Positions 24,441 through 32,796 of a stretch of 64,000 nucleotides of DNA are shown here, piece by piece (the first letter of the stretch is position 1; every line of letters begins with the position of its first letter). Position numbers and translations under genes: made by a program. The stretch is from Capillidium heterosporum (taxonomy: Eukaryota; Entomophthoromycota; Entomophthoromycetes; Entomophthorales; Capillidiaceae). The notes below the pieces were generated by a model, which saw only the letters and a program-made list of their open reading frames with translations, did no database searches and had not been told where the DNA came from. The stretch covers positions 1,612,001 through 1,676,000 of the forward strand of contig WBMQ01000004.1 in NCBI GenBank assembly GCA_016630905.1. The letters are read 5' to 3'.

Positions 24441-24954
24441 ATCTTGGTCCTATTTTTAAACCAATAGATGTATCTTCTACTGCAAACTATGATTGAATCA
24501 AAAATCCTTTAATTGTAGTTAGCTGACTGGTAGAACTGGAACGAAGTAAAGTATGATTTAAATGTTGCTGTATTCAGCTTTTCATTTCATAAAAGCGATC
24601 TGTTTGGTGACCTATAACTGACCAAATTGGTATTACTAATTCTAGATTTTTAGTTTCAACTACCCCACCCTACCGTTGTATATCCCTACAAGAATTTTTA
24701 AATTGGTTAGCTTACACGCCTTGGAATTTATGTTCAAATGCCAATCTCATACACATTTCCCCCTAAAGCAGCAGCCCACTAGCATTTGTCTATATAAATT
24801 AGTAAATCACTCTATCTGCTACCACTTTTCAAATTGTTGGTTAATTTTTATGGAGTACCCTAACAATGCCAATTTGCATGTAAAAGCTAATTTGAGTTAC
24901 AGATTAAGTTGTATAGGTTGAAAATTACAAGCATCTCAAGTCTTTAACCTCATT

Positions 24955-25275
24955 CAAAATTCTGATTTTATCTCCCTTATTGCCTATCTTCGTTCTGGAA
25001 GTCTGTCAAGACATCTGTACTACTGCCAAGAAGACTGATTTCGATTGCTTCTACACCTGTAAGTTGGATTGCAGATAATCCCAACCGATTTTAACAGTTT
25101 TTAGAGTACCTGGGCCAGCTCGGTTACAAGTGTAAGTTGGAAAGTAATAAACAGATCTCACATAACAAGATCGATATGTTCAACAGCTGTTTGAACCACA
25201 AATGGACCTGTAGTTCCAGCTGTTTGAGTAAGTAGCGATTGGAAATAAAATATTTATACAGGTATTTAAACATTG
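24955..25275 (+). pseudogene. Second dead or broken copy of the secreted 10-Cys gene
   Basis: Hydrophobic leader (ILILSPLLPIFVLEV) without an ATG at the expected place, then CQDIC and DCFYTCKLDC. A stop follows, then a frame change into LEYLGQLGYKCKLE and NSCLNHKWTCSSSC. A GTAAGT donor sits at the same point as the intron of the 23259 gene. The order and spacing of cysteines match that gene throughout. Loss of start, an internal stop and a frameshift make it non-functional as read. Confidence 0.55.
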
Positions 25276-25401
25276 CCGTCGGTATTTTCTTTGAAAAAGG
25301 TGAGTTTATAGTTATATCCTTTTCAAAATCGTTACACAGATCACAAGTTCAATAAATCAAAAATATAATAAAATAAAATTTTAAAGTCTGTCCTGCCACC
25401 T

Positions 25402-26634
25402 TTAATCTTCATTTTCAAGTAATCTTGAGAACGCTTCCAAAAATTTGGAATTCTCTGTCGAACTACCCACTGTTATCCTCAAACTACCCAAACATAGGTT
25501 CTCGTTGCCTCTATACCGAACTACGATGCCAAATTTCTCAATCAACTCCTTATACAGGAGCTTAGCTTTGGAGTCATCAACCTGACCTTGGTTATCCAAA
25601 ACCTGAATCAAAAGGAAGTTGGTATCCAATCCCCCTAAAATTTTGACCTGTTTGAACTTCTGTATCTGATTCAACAGATAGCTACGGTTGGCAGTAAGGG
25701 TAGCAATATTTTCTTGAATAAGCTTGAGATTATCGGGTTGCAATTGGCAAGTGGCAAAGTCGACAGTCAGCTTACTAAGATTGTAGGGTGGTTTCACCTT
25801 ATTGAACAAAGTGATAATCTCCTTGGAGGCGAAAGCCATACCTAACCTTTTTATAATAAAAACATAAACAGCTAGTTTCAAATTAAAAATTTACCTGATA
25901 CCAGCCAACCCATAAGCTTTGGAAAAAGTTTGGCAGACTACCAAATTCTTGAACTTATCCAACAAATCCAAGCAAGATTCCAAGTCAGCAAAGTCGATGT
26001 AAGCTTCGTCAACTAATACGATGCCGTCAAAGTTGTTGAGAATAAAGGTGATATCTTCAGTTTTCAAAAGTTGTCCAGTTGGATTTCCAGGTTGGCACAA
26101 AAATATAATCTTGATGTTGGGCTCTGATTTTACCGTATCCATTATCTAAATTTAAAAAAATATAAACATCTTTATAATAAAAAACATTACCGATTCTACA
26201 TCCAACTGAAATTGATCCTTTAACGACAGTTTGATAACTTCAACATCATTTATACTAGCGGAAACTTTGTACATGCCATAGCTGGGATCCATGACTAGAA
26301 CTTTGTCCTTACTAGGGGTACAGAATATGCGGATCAGCAAATCGATGACTTCGTCACTACCTGAACCTAAAAATAGGTTGTCGACGCTTAATTCCTTTAG
26401 GTGGGGTGCTTTGACTTCCAATATCCGCTGCTTCAAAGGGTACTGTAGTGGATCGGGGTACCTATTCAACTCCTGTTTGGTATCACCTCCTTGACTGCTA
26501 TTTGAAGTTGGAGGGAAAGGGTTCTCGTTAGCATCTAATAGAATGCCGGTGTTGTGGCTTAAGCGGGCTGAGCTATAAGCTACCAGTTTTTGGATGTTGG
26601 GTCGTACTATTTGGTTCAAGTTGAAGTTACCCAT
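25402..26634 (-). CDS. HIS5: Histidinol-phosphate aminotransferase, 3 exons
   Basis: PLP enzyme of histidine biosynthesis (imidazole-acetol phosphate + Glu to histidinol phosphate + 2-oxoglutarate). Exons 26634-26191, 26145-25895 and 25846-25402 join in frame to 379 aa, normal for fungal His5 (about 385). Visible motifs are LDANENPFPP near the N terminus, LGSGSDEVIDLL, PSYGMYK, FLCQPGNPTG, VLVDEAYIDFA, and the PLP-lysine motif TFSKAYGLAGIR, followed by RLGMAFAS in the next exon. The C-terminal substrate region (FGIVVRYRGNE..LRITVGS) is complete. The introns (45 and 48 nt) split at conserved places. A perfect Gcn4-type site lies 80 bp upstream, so control by amino-acid starvation is likely. 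Confidence 0.95.
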
Positions 26635-27344
26635 CGTTCTAATAAAATTGTTGGTGGTTGAAGGAGATGGAAGGTTTAAATAGCTGCCTCCTTTATCTGT
26701 CTACTTATCATGTTGACTCACATAAAAGATTTTCTAAAAAGGTAAAGTTGTGATATAAATATCTTATGATTGATCCCTTGAATCAACCTAAAATAGACAA
26801 TTTATGACGTAAAACTTTTGCTGAAAGGTGGAGTTGGAAGCGAAAACTCCACAAGTAGAAAAGTTGGGTATCGAAGCGATGTTATAGGGTTTATAAAATT
26901 TTGCTAAAGTAACTTTAGGCTTATATCCAGCAGTGAGTATAAAAAGCTAAAGGTATAGCCTTCAATAGTTTGGTAGATATCGTAAATATTGTAACTAGTT
27001 TAGCCAATTGATCAATAAATTCTTAAGTTGAAAGTCTACAACACGCTTTCCTTTGATTAAAGTAACTACAAGTCTTCAAGCTTTGGAGATGAGAATTAAA
27101 GTTAGGCTATTTGAACTATATATAAAAGCGAAATAAAGTTATTGTTTGCACTGAAAAAATATATATTCAATAAAGGTTTCAAATACTAAGAGTGTTTATT
27201 TATGAGATTTACACTAGTGTCAATTTCCTTCCAATCTCAAATCTATCCATTATCACAAAAGTATAGTTGTCCTTTATATACCCCAACAGAATTCTAATTC
27301 TAGAGGTAGCAAAAGACAATCAGAGATGAAAAAGAGTGCTATAA
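26635..27344. other. HIS5 promoter and intergenic DNA
   Basis: Holds the TGACTCA element and otherwise AT-rich sequence with no coding frame. Confidence 0.5.
26714..26720. promoter_or_regulatory. Gcn4/CPC1-type bZIP site (TGACTCA) upstream of HIS5
   Basis: A perfect 7-bp TGACTCA sits 80 bp before the HIS5 ATG. This is the consensus of the fungal general amino-acid control activator (Gcn4/Cpc1), whose known targets include HIS5 in yeast. The assignment rests on position plus exact match; a 7-mer alone would be weak. Confidence 0.6.
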
Positions 27345-27585
27345 AAGTGAACTACTTGAACAGCTGGATCCATAAGTCCACTTGACAGGTCTATAGTCCT
27401 CAAATTTGAAATTTTTGTAACAAGCCAGATCATTCTTTTCTAGACACAAATTATATTCTTTTAAAGAACTGCTTGAAAACCTGTTAATATTTGGTATCGG
27501 TCAAGTTGCAGGTCTGTTTAAAGCGGAAATGGCATATAGTTACAGACTTCCTCACAAGCGATCACAGAGGTAACTAATATATCAA
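27345..27585 (-). pseudogene. Dead copy of the secreted 10-Cys gene on the opposite strand
   Basis: Reading right to left: LVTSVIACEEVC, identical in its first seven residues to the leader end of the 23259 gene. Stops and frame changes follow, then CLEKNDLACYKNFKFEDYRPVKWTYGSSC. Two conserved cysteines of the last block have become Tyr. The order of blocks matches the family. It is clearly decayed. Confidence 0.55.
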
Positions 27586-29088
27586 TAAATAGTAAGTTTT
27601 TAAACATTGTACTCGATATTGAAAACCGGTCTGTTTGATACTTAAAATCTTATTTGTTAGAGCAACCAAGGTATATATGTTTTTATGGTAAAATTGATGA
27701 AATATTTATTATATTAGAATATTGTCGTAGAGACATTGAAGGTTTGAATAAAAATTGAAAATTATAAAGTTAGACAAGAGATCATCTTGATGGAAGTCGA
27801 ATGTAAACTGAGGATAAAAGTTTTGGGGACTCGCTTCAAGTGACCAAGCTATTTAAAAAAACTATTCCTTCAATAAATACGATGGTAATTTAAAATTAGC
27901 TTGATAAGTCTAAATGAAATGCATATGTTTTATACTTGAAGATAGGCAATGTATATAGCTGCTACAAGATCTGAAAAATTCTTACCAGCGCCTTAAAACG
28001 CTTTACTAGATCCATTGCATTGAAAAATCTAATTTTCATGGGATAGAAGCCTTGAATTAATAATCTCTACGATAGGCTTTATAGCACCTCTCCGCTTTTA
28101 CCACAAAGTTTACGTTTCAGGCTTAAGGAAAGGTTGCCTATCGTTTACCCTATCTTGAAAACCGATGAAAGTTGGATGCTTTATATCTTCCCTTCGATGA
28201 GACGGTACTTTATAATTTTAAATCAAAATCCACCAATCTCTACCTATACCAACCAACAAGTAGTTTTATTTCAAAACTCGATATTGCTTTTCGATTTGAA
28301 GAATAAATAAGATAGGTAAAGCTTCATTTATTAGGAGAAAATATACTGTGTAGGCCAGGTTTTAAGTAAAATTTAAAGTGATTCAAGCCTCAGAGCATCT
28401 GCCACTCCTTCCTATGAACTACAGTTAGGGACAGTTGATCTAGTCTACTTACATCGTATTCCATCGTTGATAATATTAGTTGATTAAAGTAAATGAAATT
28501 GTAGCCCATATTTTTTCGACATAGGTACAATCTCCCAGAAGGTTCTACTTGAACTCCAACTATTTTTATATAAAGCATAGGGAAGGTACTTAGGGTAGGG
28601 CTTGCATTAAACTTTTGAACACTTTCGTCGATATTTAAGATTGCTACTTAGTTAGCTGTATATATATCATTTAATATCAAAGCTTTAAAAAATCCAAGTC
28701 TTGTAAAGATATACCAAGCATACATATATTACTGTTCGAAAATACCTATTATACTATTTTAAGCTTGTCCACTACAGCCCATTACCTATTAAAAATATGC
28801 AACCAGGTTAAATGTTGTGTAATGTAAATCAGATATAAAAGAGTGAAGACCGTTGATCTATGCTTAAGCGGTTAGGTGGAGGTACCTTAAATGAATTGGC
28901 GAAACAAAATTTTAAATACTGTACAATTTGGGTTAGACACAGGAGATATATTTACGAGACTTATGCATCTTCCCACTATAAACTAAAAGATATACGGAAA
29001 TTAAAATATCAACTTCATAACTAAAAGGAGATTGATAACTACGAAATAGAGCTCTAGACCTAATAAATGTATACTTTGCATATGCGGG
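27586..29088. other. Intergenic
   Basis: AT-rich. The minus-strand frame at 28390-28578 has no signal peptide, domain or splice context. No repeat noted. Confidence 0.4.
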
Positions 29089-29096
29089 TATAAATA
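29089..29096 (+). promoter_or_regulatory. TATA box of the KDDKPK-repeat gene
   Basis: TATAAATA lies 45 bp before the ATG at 29141. A 12-codon upstream ORF starting near 29115 overlaps the main ATG in another frame. Confidence 0.5.
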
Positions 29097-29140
29097 GGTT
29101 AGTAAAATCAGCACTATGACATTACAAATCCTTAAAATCA

Positions 29141-30283
29141 ATGTTAACTAAATACATATATATAATAAGCTTTATAACCATCACTCGATCGGCTCCAATC
29201 TTCCAACTTATTGAAAGTACGTCTCAGCTTAATACCTTTCAACAGGTAGGCGGTATCGAACCAGTTCAAAACTTAGGTAGAAGGGATGGAAAAGAGACCC
29301 AGGATGATATAAAAACTATTATCAGTAAACAAATCAACGACGCTCTTGTACTAGCTGAAAAGGATAAGAAGGATGATAAGCAAAAGAAAGATGACAAACC
29401 AAACGAAAAGGTGAAAGAGGATAAGCCAAAGGATGACACTCCAAAAGGAGACGATAAGCCAAAGAAAGATGACAATGCTAAAGACGATAAGCCGAAAGAA
29501 GATAAGAAGGACGACAAACCTAAAGATGATAACAAAGCCAAGGACAATAAGCCAAAAGAGGATAAGAAAGATGACAAGCCCAAGGAGGATAAGAAAGATG
29601 ACAAGCCCAAAGAGGATAAGAAAGATGAAAAACCTAAAGATGACGACAAGAAAGATGACAAGCCAAAGGACGACAAGCCAAAGGAAGATGACAAGCCAAA
29701 AGATGATGACAAGCCAAAAGATGATAAGAAAGACGAAGATCTAAAGGATGACAAGCCAAAAGAGGATAAGAAAGATGAAAAACCTAAAGATGACGACAAG
29801 AAAGATGACAAGCCAAAGGACGACAAGCCAAAGGAAGATGACAAGCCAAAGGAAGATGACAAGCCAAAGGAAGATGACAAGCCAAAGGAAGATGACAAGC
29901 CAAAGGAAGATGACAAGCCAAAGGAAGATGACAAGCCAAAGGAAGATGACAAGCCAAAGGAAGATGACAAGAAGGACGAAGATGACAAGAAGGACGAAGA
30001 TCCGGAAGATCCAGAGGATGACGACAAAACTAAGGATGATAAGCCAAAAGAAGATAAGAAGGATGACAAGTCTAAAGATGATAAAATACCAAAGGATGAT
30101 AAGCCAAAGGAGGAGATAAAAGACGACGAACCAAAGGAAAAGGATAGTAAAGAGGAAAAATCAAAGGATAAGAAAGCAAAAATCCCTAAGGAGAAAGGCA
30201 AGAAGGATATCAAACCTATAGATGACAAGCCAAAGGAGGAGAAAAAAAAGAATGACAAACCTAAGGAAGGAGAGAAGCGCTGA
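29141..30283 (+). CDS. Secreted KDDKPK-repeat protein (charged secreted family)
   Basis: 380 aa as read. The signal peptide is MLTKYIYIISFITITRSA. The conserved N-terminal part contains IISKQINDALVLAEKDKKDD, comparable to SINDSVLQADDKKKK of the 32071 gene. About 290 residues of Lys/Asp/Glu/Pro repeats follow, including about eight exact 18-nt units encoding KPKEDD (29825-29965) and a roughly 95-nt unit present twice (from about 29610 and 29755). The stop at 30281 ends in GEKR. One base over, the frame stays open to about 30361 and gives a basic tail ending YKKPNNRD, much like the KYKKHERYD-type ends of its relatives, so the last 25 residues may be cut off by one extra base. Likely unstructured and extracellular. 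Function unknown. Confidence 0.75.
   Translation: MLTKYIYIISFITITRSAPIFQLIESTSQLNTFQQVGGIEPVQNLGRRDGKETQDDIKTIISKQINDALVLAEKDKKDDKQKKDDKPNEKVKEDKPKDDTPKGDDKPKKDDNAKDDKPKEDKKDDKPKDDNKAKDNKPKEDKKDDKPKEDKKDDKPKEDKKDEKPKDDDKKDDKPKDDKPKEDDKPKDDDKPKDDKKDEDLKDDKPKEDKKDEKPKDDDKKDDKPKDDKPKEDDKPKEDDKPKEDDKPKEDDKPKEDDKPKEDDKPKEDDKPKEDDKKDEDDKKDEDPEDPEDDDKTKDDKPKEDKKDDKSKDDKIPKDDKPKEEIKDDEPKEKDSKEEKSKDKKAKIPKEKGKKDIKPIDDKPKEEKKKNDKPKEGEKR
29820..29970 (+). repeat. Coding minisatellite, 18-nt unit
   Basis: Nearly perfect tandem copies of an 18-base unit (AAGCCAAAGGAAGATGAC) within the KDDKPK gene. Unit length is a multiple of three, so copy-number change keeps frame. Such tracts vary in length between strains by slippage or recombination. 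Confidence 0.85.
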
Positions 30284-30669
30284 AACGCCAAAGATCGAAA
30301 AGCCTAAAAATAGAAAAAGTGAGAAAGGTGACAAGTACAAGAAGCCCAATAACCGAGATTAATTATTAATACAGTCACTCGATTTTCCAACTTATACATA
30401 AACCTTCAAGAACAGCAAGGTAGGCTATCCATTTAATCACATTCGATATAAATCAATTAATAAATTTGACATTTTATATACCTACACTTTAGCTGGAAAT
30501 TAACTTAAATGCAGTTTTTAAAGTCTATTTGACTAATAAGCTCTATTTTTTGGGTAATGGATATAGGATATACTAGCTCCTACTAATTAAATTTATTTAA
30601 AAAATACGATGAAAATGAAGCCCAAGTAAACCATTTTATTGTTGAAAAGTACAGCTAGTGTTTTTAAAT

Positions 30670-31210
30670 ATGTATCCATAGTGCTATCAGTAATGATATT
30701 TCGGTTTTATAGAAGCACTATATTTACTGTATCCAACGTATCTTAGTTTGAGATCGTATTTACTATAACCCACCATCGTATTTATATGCAATATAGGTAT
30801 ATTTGTATTCCTTTGAGTATTTACCATTATAGTGGTTATCGTAACTCTTATTCTATTGGCTGTAACCTTACTAAAGCTCAGAGTTGTTCTAATTTCCTAT
30901 TTCTAATATAGGATGTTATATCTTGAGCTGTCATGGTATTACTTCTTGGTGTCGTTATCGTCAATTATCATTTTAATAGCTATAGTTTTCATATTTACAA
31001 TGGTATTGTAGATCGATATTCTTGAAATCCTTTCTACCATAGTCGTGTTTGTCACAATATTTACTCTATCTCTTGTGGCCATTTCTATATCGACTGCATA
31101 CTCAATGTGTTCTCTATTTTTACTGTATTTAGATTCTTGTCATCACCACAATCGTAGCTTTATCCATGCTATATTATTTATAAATGTAGGATGTGAATGT
31201 TATAACTATA
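30670..31210 (-). pseudogene. Relic of a Tyr/His/Lys-rich secreted gene
   Basis: On the minus strand this spacer encodes interrupted stretches rich in Tyr, Lys, His, Asn and Asp: RYRNGHKR, SKYCDKHDYGRKDFKN, LQYHCKYENYSY, NKSYDNHYNGKYSKEYKY, VGYSKYSASIKPKYHY. These closely resemble the tail of the 51553 gene (KYDHDRKDKY, EHEYRYHGKD). TAA/TAG codons and frame shifts break it and no signal peptide is found, so it is a dead copy. Confidence 0.5.
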
Positions 31211-31673
31211 GCACCTATAAAAATATAAATGTGATTTAATGTAACAATAGTTTTATATGGTGCTAAACACTTACTATATTTTTACAAGTAGAGTAATGTT
31301 ATATACAAGCAAGTTAATATAATTTTGTTAGGGCAATTTACAACACATATTGAAGAAAATCTGCTTTTTTCGATCGATACTCTAAATGTTTAGTTGTTGA
31401 TGATGCTAGCTCTATTCGTGCTTTCCTTTCAGTTTTTACTTTGGAATCTATATCAAAATAGTGACAAATAAATCCATATGGAGGGACTATTATATTGCAA
31501 ACTATTACTCGATATCTAAATTGTTTAGTGAAGGATTTATTACTAGTACACTTGAAAATATGTTAGCATACAATCCTTTTTAAAAATAGCCTCCTTCATA
31601 AATTAGGCAACATATTAAAGTACTCTATTTAGCGCTTCGAATTTATAATTGGAATAGTACTTTGTCCTATAGT
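31211..31673. other. Intergenic
   Basis: AT-rich spacer up to the inverted repeat. No coding signal seen. Confidence 0.4.
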
Positions 31674-32003
31674 TAAACCATGTTCAAAAGAAATTCATTT
31701 TTGATATCAATAAAATATAGAATTAAATCAAATTTGAAATGTAAAGCCGTGCCAATATTTTACTTGAATTATCGTTGAAAGTGATAACGGGTTGTAGAGT
31801 ATCCAGATCAGGTATAGGAGGTTTATATGCAACCTTATTTCACCCATTTAGCTAAAATATTACGACCATATGCAATAAATACTTAATTGAGGTAATTAAG
31901 CAACTGTTCAAACGGAAGTATACTCTGTAGAGCCTTTGGGTTAGTGACTTGGCCAAAGTCGATAGTATGGCGTTGATGCTACTTGGTACACTTCAGCTTC
32001 AAG

Positions 32004-32011
32004 TATAAATA
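32004..32011 (+). promoter_or_regulatory. TATA box of the Lys/Glu-rich secreted gene
   Basis: TATAAATA 60 bp before the ATG at 32071; the same element is present in the right copy. Confidence 0.55.
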
Positions 32012-32070
32012 GAAGGAAAACCATGCCGTAAAAGTATAAACAGCACAACTGCTTTAGAATCCGCTTAGAA

Positions 32071-32586
32071 ATGCATTTCAGATCTACTATTATCTCTCTC
32101 ATCGCCACCGCCGCCGTCCTCGGGGCGCCAGCACCTAAGGCTGCCGATGTCAGCAACCTCCTCAACAACCTCCCACTTTCCAACCATGCTGAAGGAGCTC
32201 AGTCCTTAGCCAGTCAATCTGAAGCTGAATCGGAAAGCGCTTTCCTTGAGTCCTTGCTTTCCAAGTCCATCAACGATTCCGTCCTTCAGGCCGACGACAA
32301 GAAGAAGAAGGAAGAGGAAGAGAAGAAAAAGAAGGAGGAGGAAGAGAAGAAGAAGAAGGAAGAAGAAGAGAAAAAGAAGAAGGAGGAGGAAGAAGCCAAA
32401 AAGAAGGAAGAGGAAGAGGCCAAGAAGAAGAAGGACGAAGAGGACAAAAAGAAAAAGGATGAGGAGGACAAGAAAAAGAAGGACGATAAGAAGAAGCACA
32501 GAAAGTACAACGACGATGATGGTGATGACAAGTACGAGCATGATGGCAAGCACAAGGGCTACAAGAAGCATGAAAGATATGACTAG
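32071..32586 (+). CDS. Secreted Lys/Glu-rich protein, copy 1
   Basis: 171 aa. Signal peptide MHFRSTIISLIATAAVLG, then APAPKAADVSNLLNNLPLSN, a Ser/Glu helix ending SINDSVLQADD, and about 65 residues of KKKEEEE repeats. It closes with an Asp/His/Lys/Tyr tail (KYEHDGKHKGYKKHERYD). Codons are visibly richer in C at third positions than those of neighbouring genes, as in strongly expressed genes. The N terminus is a close paralog of the 51553 gene (MHSKSTIISLIAITAILS..ADVSSLLNQLPL). The protein is identical to that of copy 2 at 45268-45783. Likely secreted, disordered and metal- or polyanion-binding in principle (His/Asp/Lys clusters), but this is inference only. Confidence 0.8.
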   Translation: MHFRSTIISLIATAAVLGAPAPKAADVSNLLNNLPLSNHAEGAQSLASQSEAESESAFLESLLSKSINDSVLQADDKKKKEEEEKKKKEEEEKKKKEEEEKKKKEEEEAKKKEEEEAKKKKDEEDKKKKDEEDKKKKDDKKKHRKYNDDDGDDKYEHDGKHKGYKKHERYD

Positions 32587-32796
32587 CAGCCCTCTGGATT
32601 TTACTTTCATAATAAATCATTAGACATATAGTATTGTATAATATGCTTTCAAATTACAAAATTTACTGCTATAATGTATTTTCATTTGTAAATGTTACTA
32701 ACATCTAGAATTTATAATGCATTAATACAAAAATTACTGTATCTGATACTATAAATTTTATTAGTTGAATAATTGGAACGCCGATATATAAAAAGT

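Larger units (their letters stand above)
31674..32624 (+). repeat. Inverted duplication, left copy
   Basis: This segment recurs in reverse orientation at 45230-46181. Bases 31685-32624 match the other copy with a single indel (after 31980, GATGCTAC here, GATGCTTAC there). Beyond 31685 a further 10 bases (TAAACCATGT) match after one mismatch, and the similarity then stops. It contains about 390 bp of promoter, the whole secreted Lys/Glu-rich gene and about 38 bp of 3' UTR. I see no target-site duplication, transposase or terminal repeats of its own. Confidence 0.95.

Noticed and set aside
29600-30000. Regular short repeats that could suggest a CRISPR-like array.
   Set aside because: Units are directly tandem without spacers and keep codon phase in a secreted protein.
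29266-30291. A 341-codon antisense frame, Ser/Leu/Phe-rich, opposite the KDDKPK gene.
   Set aside because: It mirrors the AAG/GAT repeat codons of the real gene; the sense frame has the signal peptide and promoter.
31941-32183. An antisense frame over the promoter and start of the Lys/Glu gene that is longer in the right copy (45671-46003).
   Set aside because: The length difference comes only from the one-base indel between the repeats; no domain or promoter supports it.
32206-32623. Long frames in other phases over the Lys/Glu repeat (Leu/Val-rich and Arg-rich), and their twins at 45231-45648.
   Set aside because: Shadows of a purine-rich repeat; composition and lack of start context argue against coding.
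31660-32640. The idea that the inverted duplication is a transposon.
   Set aside because: No terminal inverted repeats, target-site duplication or transposase; it contains an ordinary gene with promoter and 3' end.
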